DNA of 64,000 nt from Aerococcaceae bacterium DSM 111022. Its GTDB lineage: Bacteria; Bacillota; Bacilli; Lactobacillales; Aerococcaceae. Positions within the stretch are counted from its first letter, which is position 1. The number at the start of each line of letters is the position of its first letter. The translations under genes and the position numbers were made by a program. The stretch spans positions 124,001 through 188,000 of the forward strand of contig JACBXO010000006.1 in NCBI GenBank assembly GCA_015863195.1. The letters are read 5' to 3'. Shown here one piece after another: positions 44,442 to 53,613 of the stretch. Below the pieces are notes generated by a model. It was not told the DNA's origin, did no database searches, and worked only from the letters and a program-made list of their open reading frames with translations.

Positions 44442-47243
44442 TTATTTTAAGCCAAAAGCTTTTTTAAATAAATGAACCACTAATGTTATAACCACCGCAG
44501 TTAGAACTACAATTGCCCAAGCTATTAATGATAAAGGTTCAGTTCCAATAATATTATTCAAGAATGGAACATAGATGGCTAGCATTAATAATCCAATACT
44601 TAATACCATTGTAAACATCAGCGGTTTATTTTGGAGCAAAGATTTGTCTAATCCGAAAGAGTCACTCTTTCTTACATTGAAAATATGAAGAACTTGAGCT
44701 ACTGCCATATATGCAAAAGTCATCGTCTGGGCTAACTCTACAGGGTTACCCAAAATGTCATAAGTGATATAAAATACGGCAAATGCTCCTAATCCAATGA
44801 TAATCCCCGCCATTATAATTCGACTTAAGAAGCCTTTACTAACGAGTCCACTCTCTTTATCTCGTGGTTTATGTTCCATAACATCTTCTTCCGCTGGTTC
44901 AAATGCTAGACCAATAGCTGGTCCAACATCAACCACTAGGTTTAAATAAAGAATCATCAGTGGGGTTAATGGCATTGGAAATAAGAATACGATTGTTAGT
45001 AAAATAGACACGATTTCTACCATATTACAAGAGAATAAGAATGAGACGTATTTCTTAATATTCTCAAATATTATTCTGCCCTCTCTTACAGCATCAACAA
45101 TCGTTGAATATCGGTCATCGGTTAAAATCATATCTGAGGCCTCTTTAGCTACTTCTGTCCCTCTAATTCCCATAGCCACGCCAATGTCGGCAGCATTGAG
45201 AGCTGGAGCATCGTTAACACCGTCTCCTGTCATAGCAACAACTTGTTGGTCGTCTTGTAAGGACTTTATAATTTGCTGTTTATTTTCAGGTGAAACACGG
45301 GCAAATACTGCGGTATCATGTATCTTATCAATGAATGTATCTGATTCATGAATTTCATCTATTTCTTGTCCCGTCATGGTATTTTCCCAATGGTTTATGC
45401 CAATTTCTTTAGCAATAATTGAAGCTGTTTTGGGATGATCACCGGTAATCATTTTCAATTGAATACTAGCATTTTGTGTTAATTCAACGGATTCAGCCAC
45501 ATCTGATCTTGGCGGATCCATGATACCAAATAGCCCAAGAATATCAAAATTGCCTTTTTCCTGATCAAGAAATGCCTCTAAATCATCCTCAGCTGCTTCA
45601 ATTTCATTATCTTCTAATTTATATTTGGCTAAAGCTATGACACGCATCCCCTCATCAGCGAGCATTTCATTTTTTTCATCCCAGTAATTCGCATCATTGT
45701 CATTTAATTCAGTTAATTCACTCATCACATCTGGTGCACCTTTGACGATAATATATTGTGTTTCATCAGGGTATCGATAGTGCGCTGCCATATATTTTTT
45801 GTCGGAATCAAATGGAATTTCACCAACTATCCCATAATTATTTTCTTCAATATACTTAGGAGTTAATCCAATCTTGTAACCTAATACTGTCAAAGCGCCA
45901 TCTGTTGGGTCACCATTTATGCTAAATTCCTTATCAGAATCATCAATATTTTCCAAATCTTCGACTTCTTGAGCAGAATTATTTTCTTCATTATCTTCAT
46001 CACTATTTTCTTCCAATACTAAAGTAGCTTCACTCGATAAGAATCCTGCAATAATGAGGTCTGATAGTGCTTGATAATCACTATCTTCCGACTGATCAAA
46101 ATTTAATTCAATTGCGTCTTCATCAGTTGTTTGTAGCTCTCCTTGAGGTTCATAGCCATTACCTGTGACTTGGTATTCATTATCATCCTTAACAATGAGG
46201 CGTTCGACCATCATTTGATTTTCAGTTAATGTTCCTGTTTTATCACTAGCAATTATTGACGTTGATCCAAGCGTCTCGACAGCTGATAAAGACTTTACTA
46301 AAGCTTGATGATCCGCCATTGTTTCCATCCCATTAGCTAATGTAATTGTTTGAACTGCTGGTAAGGCTTCAGGAATAGCTGCAACTGCCAAGATAATAGC
46401 AACTTGTAAAATCTCTCCAACCTCATATCCTGTTATTAAACCAATTACTACAACTAAAGCAGCCGCGATAAAAGCAACGATAATTAAAGCTTTTCCTAAT
46501 TGATCGATTTCACGGTCTAGAGGCGATTGTCGTTCATTATCTTCATCCAACATCTCTGAAATTTTACCAACTTCAGTGTCCATAGCAATAGCTGTCACAA
46601 CTGCTTTAGCTTTACCACGCGTAACTGCAGTTCCTGAAAACACCATATTTAAACGGTCACCTAATGGTACATCACCGTCCTCATTTTTATCGCCATCATT
46701 TAAATCGGAATCAGCATCTTTATCGACAGCTTCCGACTCTCCAGTTAATGCTGATTCCATGACAGCAAAATTGTTCACTTCTATTAAACGACCATCTGCA
46801 GGAATTGCATCGCCTTCTTCAAGCATCATAATATCTCCGGGTACCAACTCGACTGATTCCACTTCAATTTCATCACCATCACGAAGCACATTAATATGTG
46901 TGGTTACCATATCTTGAAGCGCATCAACTGAACGTTGGGCATTCCATTCTGCCAAAACCCCCGTAAGCACTGAAATTAAAACCGCAATCAAAATTGCAAT
47001 TGCTTCAATCCAGTCCCCCATAAATACAGAAACAATTGCTGCAAATCCTAATAAATAAACAATAATATTATTTAAATTATCTAGTAAAATTTCCCAAATT
47101 GAGGCTTCTTCAGATTCTTCCAGTTTGTTTTCTCCTGTTTCAGAACGAATATCCTCAACTTGCTTTTTTGACAACCCATCTTCTATAGAGGTATCGAATT
47201 CTTTAATGACTTCATCTAGTTCACGTTGATAAATTTTATCCAT
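44442..47243 (-). CDS. cation-transporting P-type ATPase (Ca2+-type, P2A)
   Basis: Membrane pump, most likely exporting Ca2+. Layout: cation_ATPase_N region, two hairpin TM pairs, actuator TGES loop (ESALTGESEAV), PEALP in M4, phosphorylation motif SDKTGTL (Asp near residue 333), GDGVNDAPAL near residue 672, then six C-terminal TM helices with NLVVDVGPA. 933 residues. Unusual: an acidic low-complexity insert (about 406-437, rich in Glu, Asp and Asn) in the nucleotide-binding domain. PEALP and the M6 residues fit PacL/LMCA1-type calcium pumps, but Na+ or K+ pumping cannot be excluded. Confidence 0.88.
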   Translation of the reverse strand: MDKIYQRELDEVIKEFDTSIEDGLSKKQVEDIRSETGENKLEESEEASIWEILLDNLNNIIVYLLGFAAIVSVFMGDWIEAIAILIAVLISVLTGVLAEWNAQRSVDALQDMVTTHINVLRDGDEIEVESVELVPGDIMMLEEGDAIPADGRLIEVNNFAVMESALTGESEAVDKDADSDLNDGDKNEDGDVPLGDRLNMVFSGTAVTRGKAKAVVTAIAMDTEVGKISEMLDEDNERQSPLDREIDQLGKALIIVAFIAAALVVVIGLITGYEVGEILQVAIILAVAAIPEALPAVQTITLANGMETMADHQALVKSLSAVETLGSTSIIASDKTGTLTENQMMVERLIVKDDNEYQVTGNGYEPQGELQTTDEDAIELNFDQSEDSDYQALSDLIIAGFLSSEATLVLEENSDEDNEENNSAQEVEDLENIDDSDKEFSINGDPTDGALTVLGYKIGLTPKYIEENNYGIVGEIPFDSDKKYMAAHYRYPDETQYIIVKGAPDVMSELTELNDNDANYWDEKNEMLADEGMRVIALAKYKLEDNEIEAAEDDLEAFLDQEKGNFDILGLFGIMDPPRSDVAESVELTQNASIQLKMITGDHPKTASIIAKEIGINHWENTMTGQEIDEIHESDTFIDKIHDTAVFARVSPENKQQIIKSLQDDQQVVAMTGDGVNDAPALNAADIGVAMGIRGTEVAKEASDMILTDDRYSTIVDAVREGRIIFENIKKYVSFLFSCNMVEIVSILLTIVFLFPMPLTPLMILYLNLVVDVGPAIGLAFEPAEEDVMEHKPRDKESGLVSKGFLSRIIMAGIIIGLGAFAVFYITYDILGNPVELAQTMTFAYMAVAQVLHIFNVRKSDSFGLDKSLLQNKPLMFTMVLSIGLLMLAIYVPFLNNIIGTEPLSLIAWAIVVLTAVVITLVVHLFKKAFGLK

Positions 47244-47396
47244 TGTTTTCTCCTTATTCTTATAATTTCATTCTTCTAACAAATCACAATTATGAAAACT
47301 TATTACAACACTAGAAACATTTACATTTTCATTGACTAACTGATATTTTATAAAAAATTTAAAAGTGGCAACTATTATTCAGACAAATATAAGACA

Positions 47397-47416
47397 CTAA
47401 ATTATTAGGTCAATTT
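47397..47416. repeat. 20-bp element, copy 2
   Basis: CTAAATTATTAGGTCAATTT, identical to 29543-29562. Lies about 155-175 bp upstream of the P-type ATPase start. Both copies are upstream of minus-strand genes in the same orientation. Confidence 0.6.
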
Positions 47417-47538
47417 ATTACTAATAACAATGTTAATAAAATTGTAACACATTCACATTTTGAGATAAAACATTTTGGTTTATATCAACAATATAATTAT
47501 TATGATTAAAAAAGAGCTCGGAAAAAAGTATAAAAAAT

Positions 47539-47583
47539 AACCGCATAGAATCAATGTCCTAAAAACATTGATTTTATGCGGTT
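47539..47583. terminator. long hairpin (terminator or dispersed repeat)
   Basis: AACCGCATAGAATCAATGT (47539-47557) pairs along 19 bp with 47565-47583, one G-U pair. Arms share GCATA-AATCAATG with 4301-4351 and GCAT--AATCAATGTC with 15281-15325. It lies 130 bp from the dehydrogenase stop, so it could be its terminator. Confidence 0.6.
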
Positions 47584-47710
47584 AATTGTTAATCTATTTT
47601 TGGATAATTTTATAAATCAGACTTTTTGCCAAACTCAATATAATCTCCACACCATTAAACCTGGACTCTATAGAAGACAGTCGCTGAATAAGATTTAAGT
47701 ATTATAATAA

Positions 47711-48676
47711 TTATCCCTTTAATTCATTTGCTAATTCAATATTTGCTCGAATTGAAGCAAGCGATTCATCTAATTTTTGTTGTTCCCACTCATTTAAAGA
47801 AACAAAGTATTGTTTCTCCCAACCATTGCGTCCTACTTTTGTGGGCGTTGAGTATGAAACCGGATTATCGGCATATGGAGTCCCCTCTCCCATATAAGTT
47901 GAGATTGGTAATACTGTCCGCTCATCTAATAAAACAGCTCGAGCTAAATCGATTCCTGCTTGGGCTACACCAGCATTTGTTACACCAACTTTTGCTCGGA
48001 ATACATGATATGCAGCTTCAACGATATTATCTTTAACATCTTGTGGATCTAATGGCTCTACATCAGGGAAGTATTCACTTAACTCATCAAAAGCAATTCC
48101 TGAGACAGTTAATCGGCTTAGAGCTGGAAATGCAGTGTAACCATGCTCTGCCATCATATAACCAGAAACAGATTTTGGATCAACATCATAGTGGCGTCCT
48201 ACTGTATAACGTAGACGAGATGAGTCCAACATACATCCAGTACCCATAATTTTATTGATTGGATAATCGAATTCTGTCGATGCAATATGTACTACTGTAT
48301 CCGCTGGATTGGTAATAAAGATAATAATCGGTTCTTTTGTACGACTTGAAATATTCCCCATAATTTCACGTACAATCGCTGCATTATTACCTAATAAAAC
48401 TTGGCGATCTTCAGGTACTGGGTCTGGGAAATAATGATGTGATGCAGTGACAATAATAATATCAGCATCCACCATGTCATCATAGTCACCTTCATGAACA
48501 TTCACATTAACACGTGAAAATTGACCTGTAGCATGCGCTTGGTCTAACGCTTCACCAAAAGCAATTTCTCCACGGTTATCTAATACCACGATTTCACCAA
48601 ATAATTCTGATTTTACAGCATTAGCAATAACATGTTCACCAACATGTCCTGCTCCGATAATTCCTAATTTTTGCAT
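47711..48676 (-). CDS. L-2-hydroxyacid dehydrogenase (L-2-hydroxyisocaproate type)
   Basis: LDH/MDH-family NAD-dependent oxidoreductase, 321 residues. GIIGAGHVGEHV binds NAD; FITNPADTVVHI, GTGCMLDSSRLRYTVG and AEHGYTAFPALS carry the catalytic Asp, Arg and His. The substrate loop TASHHYFPDPVPEDRQ differs from the lactate enzyme's QKPGETR and resembles L-HicDH of lactobacilli, which reduces branched 2-oxo acids such as 2-oxoisocaproate. Lactate remains possible. Single gene with a weak ribosome site. Confidence 0.78.
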   Translation of the reverse strand: MQKLGIIGAGHVGEHVIANAVKSELFGEIVVLDNRGEIAFGEALDQAHATGQFSRVNVNVHEGDYDDMVDADIIIVTASHHYFPDPVPEDRQVLLGNNAAIVREIMGNISSRTKEPIIIFITNPADTVVHIASTEFDYPINKIMGTGCMLDSSRLRYTVGRHYDVDPKSVSGYMMAEHGYTAFPALSRLTVSGIAFDELSEYFPDVEPLDPQDVKDNIVEAAYHVFRAKVGVTNAGVAQAGIDLARAVLLDERTVLPISTYMGEGTPYADNPVSYSTPTKVGRNGWEKQYFVSLNEWEQQKLDESLASIRANIELANELKG

Positions 48677-48809
48677 ATAAACACACTTTCTAATGAGATT
48701 TTAATTTATTATAACGCAAAAGGAATGCTTTGGCTAGGATGACCTTAGATTTCTGTGGAAAATATGGCAATTAAAATCATATTACAAACTAATCTTCAGT
48801 TATTACCGA

Positions 48810-49166
48810 TTAATCTTCGATAGATAAATCCTCAGCTAAATAGTCAGCTGCATTAAAATTATCCACTGAAACTTTCATCATCCAAGTGTTCTCATCACCC
48901 TCAGCTGAAAGTGTTTCAGGTGAATCTAAAAGTGTTTCATTCTTTTCGATAATTGTACCTGTTATAGGTGCTGGGATTTCAGAGACTGCTTTTGATCCTT
49001 CGATTGCTACAAAAGGCTCATCATAAGTGATTCTTTCATCATCTAAATATTCAAAGAAACCTACTTCACCAATATCATCTTGACCTTTTGGTGACATACC
49101 TATCACTACTGTGTTTGGTTCAACTTCTTTTAGCCACATACCTGTTTTTGTGTATACTTTAGTCAT
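48810..49166 (-). CDS. GcvH-like lipoyl-domain protein
   Basis: 118-residue stand-alone H-protein-like carrier. The lipoyl-lysine hairpin is FVAIEGSKAVSEIPAPITG (Lys59), close to the canonical ESVKAA. The ATG at 49166 with AAAGGAG is chosen. No glycine-cleavage genes lie nearby. In other Firmicutes such GcvH-L proteins act as lipoyl relays or as targets of sirtuin-dependent ADP-ribosylation, with lipoate ligase and macrodomain partners; none is in this window. Confidence 0.82.
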   Translation of the reverse strand: MTKVYTKTGMWLKEVEPNTVVIGMSPKGQDDIGEVGFFEYLDDERITYDEPFVAIEGSKAVSEIPAPITGTIIEKNETLLDSPETLSAEGDENTWMMKVSVDNFNAADYLAEDLSIED

Positions 49167-49250
49167 AATTAATTCTCCTTTAATCATAATGAAACAGTTA
49201 TTAAAAACTGTTATATTTATACCATTATATCAGTAAATGTCTAGAAATAA

Positions 49251-49280
49251 AAACCCAAACAGAAATTACTGCTTGGGTTT
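49251..49280 (-). terminator. cysK-cysE terminator
   Basis: AAACCCAAACAG / CTGCTTGGGTTT with a short loop and T-run on the minus strand. Confidence 0.85.
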
Positions 49281-49283
49281 AAA

Positions 49284-49811
49284 TTATTTCTGTTCAATTA
49301 TCTTCGCTGGAACTCCAATTGCGGTCGCTCCGGCTGGGACATCCTTGAGTACAACCGCTCCGGCACCAATCTTGGCACCATCACCAATCGTAATATCTCC
49401 TAAAATTATCGCGCCAGCTCCAATGATGACGTCATTACCGACAGTTGGGTGGCGTTTAACATCTTGTTCACTTGTGATGCCTCCCAGTGTTACACCATGG
49501 TACATGGTGACACGGTCGCCTATTATTGACGTTTCGCCAATGACAATACCCATCCCGTGATCAATAAAGAACTGGTCGCCAATTGTTGCGCCAGGATGAA
49601 TTTCAATACCTGTAACACGACGGGCTTCCTCTGAAATAACACGGGCTTGATAATAATGTCCAGCTAAATACTCTGCTCGCGCTTTGTCATGGTACTGACG
49701 GGCAACTAAACCTGGATATAGGTAGGCTTCTTCGACTGAATGACAAGCTGGATCTTGTTCAAAGATATGCTCAGCTTCCCCGCGCCAATAGTCTGGACCT
49801 TTATTGGTCAC
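49284..49811 (-). CDS. cysE: serine O-acetyltransferase
   Basis: Acetylates serine to O-acetylserine, the precursor for cysteine synthase. Left-handed beta-helix with hexapeptide repeats: [52 protein letters not shown]. The start is uncertain; the frame runs on to 49883 inside cysK. The GTG at 49811 gives 175 residues, matches homologues that begin shortly before the WRGEAEHI helix, and overlaps cysK by 11 bp; its ribosome site is weak, as in coupled genes. Confidence 0.9.
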   Translation of the reverse strand: MTNKGPDYWRGEAEHIFEQDPACHSVEEAYLYPGLVARQYHDKARAEYLAGHYYQARVISEEARRVTGIEIHPGATIGDQFFIDHGMGIVIGETSIIGDRVTMYHGVTLGGITSEQDVKRHPTVGNDVIIGAGAIILGDITIGDGAKIGAGAVVLKDVPAGATAIGVPAKIIEQK

Positions 49812-50718
49812 TTGAAAAGATACCCATCGACAAGTAACGTTCGCCTGAATCAGGTAGTACAGTAACCACTGTTTTACCAGCACCTAATTCTTTGGCTAAG
49901 CGTTTTGCCCCTACATAATTAGCTCCAGATGAAATACCTGCTAAGATTCCTTGAGTTGATGCTAATTCACGCATACCATCAAAGGCATCTTCATTTGAAA
50001 CACCAACATAACGATCAATGTTTTCATCCGTAAATAATTCAGGTACAAAGTTAGTACCTAATCCTTGCAGTTTATGTCCTGCTGCTTCGCCTTTTGAGAA
50101 TAGCGGGGAATCCTCCGGCTCTAAACCAACAATTAATGTGTCAGGATTGTTTTCTTTAAAGACATTTCCAACACCAACGATCGTACCTGAGGTACCAATA
50201 CCTGCGATAAATGCGTCTACTGTTCCTAAGTCTTCTAAAATTTCACGTGCTGTAGTTTCTTCATGAGATTTAATATTTGCTTTATTAGCAAATTGTCCTA
50301 AAATAACTGCATCACGTTCTTCAGCTAACTCTTCTGCTTTAGCTTTAGCACCTGCCATTGCTCCTTCAGAAATTGGTGTTAGAACTAATTCAGCACCATA
50401 AGCTTGAATTAATTGACGGCGTTCCATAGACATTGAATCTGGCATAACAATAACGATATTTAATCCTAACGCTGCCCCTGCCATTGCTAATCCAACACCA
50501 GTGTTACCTGAAGTTGGTTCAATCACTGTATCACCTTTTTTAATAACACCACGGTCTAATAAATCTTGTAAAATAAATTTAACCGGACGGTCCTTAACAG
50601 AGCCTGAAGGATTATTTTTTTCAATTTTTACATAAACATCTGCTGAATCCTCATCAAGATGATTAATTTTTACAAGTGGTGTATTTCCTACTGAATCGAT
50701 AATATTGTTAAATAGCAT
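49801..50718 (-). CDS. cysK: cysteine synthase A
   Basis: PLP enzyme that makes cysteine from O-acetylserine and sulfide. [23 protein letters not shown] (Schiff-base Lys), [24 protein letters not shown] and [14 protein letters not shown] are present. 305 residues; AAAGGAG before the ATG. First gene of the cysK-cysE unit. Confidence 0.97.
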   Translation of the reverse strand: MLFNNIIDSVGNTPLVKINHLDEDSADVYVKIEKNNPSGSVKDRPVKFILQDLLDRGVIKKGDTVIEPTSGNTGVGLAMAGAALGLNIVIVMPDSMSMERRQLIQAYGAELVLTPISEGAMAGAKAKAEELAEERDAVILGQFANKANIKSHEETTAREILEDLGTVDAFIAGIGTSGTIVGVGNVFKENNPDTLIVGLEPEDSPLFSKGEAAGHKLQGLGTNFVPELFTDENIDRYVGVSNEDAFDGMRELASTQGILAGISSGANYVGAKRLAKELGAGKTVVTVLPDSGERYLSMGIFSSDQ

Positions 50719-50748
50719 AATAAAACTCCTTTATATTTTGTTGCATTC

Positions 50749-50780
50749 AGTATAACGCTAAAAATAAGAAAGCGCTTTGA
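50749..50780 (-). promoter_or_regulatory. cysK promoter with overlapping cre box
   Basis: Minus strand: -10 TATACT at 50749-50754. AAAGCGCTTTGA (50769-50780), a good cre match, covers the place where the -35 would lie. Confidence 0.5.
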
Positions 50781-50790
50781 CTTTGCTCAA

Positions 50791-52740
50791 TTATTTGTAT
50801 CTTTTTAATAATAAAGCTGAAATTGATTCCACTGGGACAGTATTTTCTATATTGATTGTATTCGTCTCATCAAGAAATACTTCATGGTCTTTGAGAAGGA
50901 CAATATATTCATCAGGATATAAAGGGACATTCAATACGTTCAATTGAGCATTAAAGATAAGAATCAACTCATATTCTGGGCAATCATAAGTTAAATGGAC
51001 AATTTGATAATCTTGACGCACCGCATTCATAGTTTGTCTAATCTCTTCATAAGTTTTAAGTCTTAATAGTGGTTCTTGATGTCGTAATTTAATTAAATCA
51101 CGTATTAAATTAACAGATTGACGGTAATCTTCTTGACGATTCCAGTCAATTTGATTAATTTCATCTGGTTTATTATATGAATCACGAACACCATCTTTGG
51201 TACGCATAAATTCTTGTCCGGCATGAATAAATGGCACACCTTGAGCAAGCATAATAATTGTTGTCGCCAGCATATGTTGGCGTTCAATACTTACTATATC
51301 TGTATTTGGACTTGAAGCTAATAGCTTATCATAAAGGGTAAAATTATCATGTGCTTCAATATATTGAATTAATTGCAATGGATCATTATAGTTACCAAAG
51401 TCAACGCCACCCATGAAATTTTGGACTATTTGTGCTTCCATATGCCAAGCTCCATTGACATAACCTTTAGCTGTAATTTCGAAATCATTTCCTTTAACAG
51501 CTTCACGTAATCCATCATTAAACTGACCAATTCCTGGCATAAATTTCGCATTACTTTGGTTTGCCGCTCTAACATCATGATTAAGCGGTGTATATAAGTT
51601 CCAACCTTCACCAAATAATAAGATAGATGGATCAATTTCATTTAATTCCTCACGCACTTCGTTCATAGTATCGATATCATGGATACCCATTAAATCAAAA
51701 CGGAAACCATCAATATGATATTCACTTGCCCAATATACAACGCTATCAACGATATATTTACGCATCATCGATCGTTCTGATGCTGTATCATTTCCTACAC
51801 CTGTACTATTAGTTAACTGCCCTTTGTCGTTATAACGGAAATAATAACCAGGGGCTGTTTTATGAAAAGCATGATTTTCTACTTCATAAACATGATTATA
51901 AACAACGTCCATGATGACTCGTAAACCTTTTTTATGCATAGTTTGAATTAATTCTTTAAACTCAGTTATACGAGAAAATGGATCGTAGGGATTTGATGAA
52001 TAAGATCCTTCAGGAACATTATAGTTATAAGGATCATAACCCCAGTTATATGCTAACGGAGGTTGTTGCGTTTCATCGACTGTTGCATAATCAAAAACCG
52101 GCAATAATTCAACATGTGTCACGCCTAAATCAACTATATAATCTAAACCTGCCGAAGAACCAGAATCATTAACCCGATTAGTCTCTGTTAAACCTATAAA
52201 TTTCCCTTTATGGTGAATATTAGATGATTCTGATACAGTTAAATCACGAACATGTGATTCATAGATGACCGTTTTATCCGGTGTTTCCCACTGCGGTAAG
52301 CGTTCACCCCATCCTTCTGGATTGGTACGTTTTAAATCAACAACAACGCTACGATGACCATTAACAGTCGCCGCTTTAGCATATGGGTCATTTGTAATCA
52401 CTTGTTCACCTGTTAAAAATGTTAAACGATAGGCATACGTAGTACCATGCTGGTCTCCATCTAAACGGTGCTTAAAAATTTGTAAGTCTTCATCGAATTG
52501 CATCACAATACTATGATGAATATCACCATACCAATTATCATAAAGTAATAACTCTACTTGAGATGCAGTGGGTGACCATAATCTAAACTCGGTTGCTTCT
52601 TCTTGATAAATCGCACCAAGTTTACCATTATAAAATCTAGTTTTTGTAAAAATACTATCTTGACCAAGACGCATTATCGCTTCTTGATAGTATTCGCTTT
52701 GAGGTTTTGAATGATTTCGCATTTCTAATGGATTTCTCAC
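50791..52740 (-). CDS. pulA: type I pullulanase (glycogen debranching)
   Basis: GH13 enzyme that cleaves alpha-1,6 bonds in pullulan and limit dextrins. An N-terminal CBM48-type domain (FRLWSPTASQVELLLYDNW) is followed by YNWGYDPYNYNVPEGSYS, the type I hallmark, DVVYNHV, GFRFDLMGI (nucleophile Asp) and LFGEGWNLY (acid Glu). No signal peptide: it is intracellular, so it acts on glycogen or imported dextrins. The GTG at 52740 has AAAGGAG six nt upstream. 649 residues. Confidence 0.93.
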   Translation of the reverse strand: MRNPLEMRNHSKPQSEYYQEAIMRLGQDSIFTKTRFYNGKLGAIYQEEATEFRLWSPTASQVELLLYDNWYGDIHHSIVMQFDEDLQIFKHRLDGDQHGTTYAYRLTFLTGEQVITNDPYAKAATVNGHRSVVVDLKRTNPEGWGERLPQWETPDKTVIYESHVRDLTVSESSNIHHKGKFIGLTETNRVNDSGSSAGLDYIVDLGVTHVELLPVFDYATVDETQQPPLAYNWGYDPYNYNVPEGSYSSNPYDPFSRITEFKELIQTMHKKGLRVIMDVVYNHVYEVENHAFHKTAPGYYFRYNDKGQLTNSTGVGNDTASERSMMRKYIVDSVVYWASEYHIDGFRFDLMGIHDIDTMNEVREELNEIDPSILLFGEGWNLYTPLNHDVRAANQSNAKFMPGIGQFNDGLREAVKGNDFEITAKGYVNGAWHMEAQIVQNFMGGVDFGNYNDPLQLIQYIEAHDNFTLYDKLLASSPNTDIVSIERQHMLATTIIMLAQGVPFIHAGQEFMRTKDGVRDSYNKPDEINQIDWNRQEDYRQSVNLIRDLIKLRHQEPLLRLKTYEEIRQTMNAVRQDYQIVHLTYDCPEYELILIFNAQLNVLNVPLYPDEYIVLLKDHEVFLDETNTINIENTVPVESISALLLKRYK

Positions 52741-52763
52741 TTGCTGCTCCTTTCTTCATGACA

Positions 52764-52794
52764 ATAGGCTCACTCCCTCACGGACTGAGCCTAT
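52764..52794. other. hairpin upstream of pulA
   Basis: ATAGGCTCA / TGAGCCTAT perfect 9-bp stem with a 13-nt loop. No T-run on either strand, so termination for the DUF402 gene is possible but not clear. Confidence 0.4.
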
Positions 52795-52839
52795 CCACAA
52801 TTTCTCTCGACTCTAAAATGAGTTTTAGGGAATTCACTA

Positions 52840-53394
52840 CTATTTAGTTATATTTTTCTTATATTGATGTGTCAACTGGCAATAACGTTCATACCAGATA
52901 TCAATAAACTCCTGGCTAAATGGACCAATACCTTGATCAATCCATCTAACTAATTCTTGAATTTGATATTTAATGACTTTATCGATATCGTCAGAATAAT
53001 GATATCTTCTACCATGTAAATCATATTCATCAACATCTAACAATCGTTTTTCTCCATCGGGAAATATCTTGATATCTAAGTCATAGTCAATATATTTAAG
53101 TGCTTCATTATCCATTACATATGGGGAAGCCAAATTGCAATAATAAGTTACACCACGTTTTCTAAGCATTGCAACTACATTAAACCAGAAATTCTTATGG
53201 TAATATAACAATGCCACTTCGCGTGTATGCCATTTGCGCCCGTCTGATTCTGTTACTAGCGTATGATCATTACAAGCAATGATTGATTGTTCACTTGTTT
53301 TTAAGATCATATTATCTTGCCAGGTACGATGTAACGATCCGTCGTGTTTATAACTTTTAATAGTGATGAATTCCCCCTCCTTAGGTTGTTTCAT
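52840..53394 (-). CDS. DUF402 protein (Ntdp/YgaC-like nucleoside phosphatase)
   Basis: 184-residue member of the DUF402 family; relatives in staphylococci hydrolyse nucleoside tri- and diphosphates. Features: [51 protein letters not shown], and [14 protein letters not shown] with the acidic metal-site residues. ATG 53394 or GTG 53397 could start it; the ribosome site GGAAAG is close to both. Confidence 0.85.
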   Translation of the reverse strand: MKQPKEGEFITIKSYKHDGSLHRTWQDNMILKTSEQSIIACNDHTLVTESDGRKWHTREVALLYYHKNFWFNVVAMLRKRGVTYYCNLASPYVMDNEALKYIDYDLDIKIFPDGEKRLLDVDEYDLHGRRYHYSDDIDKVIKYQIQELVRWIDQGIGPFSQEFIDIWYERYCQLTHQYKKNITK

Positions 53395-53571
53395 CACTTT
53401 CCAACTTTCTATTTTTTTATACCAAGCAATCTATACAGATTGGGTATTTTACCTATTAATTATAGCACAGAATATACTAATTTAAAGTAAAATGTCGTCT
53501 TTTATCTTTTCGTTTTTAACTGAAACAAACGCGAATAACATGTGAATTACAGCACATTTAATACATCAAAA

Positions 53572-53604
53572 AATCCCGAATAACCTCTCTGGTTAAACGG
53601 GATT
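53572..53604 (-). terminator. terminator of the ABC exporter operon
   Basis: AATCCCG / CGGGATT outer stem with an inner ACC/GGT stem, followed by six Ts on the minus strand. Confidence 0.85.
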
Positions 53605-53613
53605 CTAATAATA

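Larger units (their letters stand above)
47244..47710. promoter_or_regulatory. 467-bp intergenic region, P-type ATPase / 2-hydroxyacid dehydrogenase
   Basis: Contains the second copy of a 20-bp element (47397-47416) and a long hairpin (47539-47583). The stretch 47585-47700 holds no frame or clear signal. Promoter elements for the ATPase were not convincing. Confidence 0.4.
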
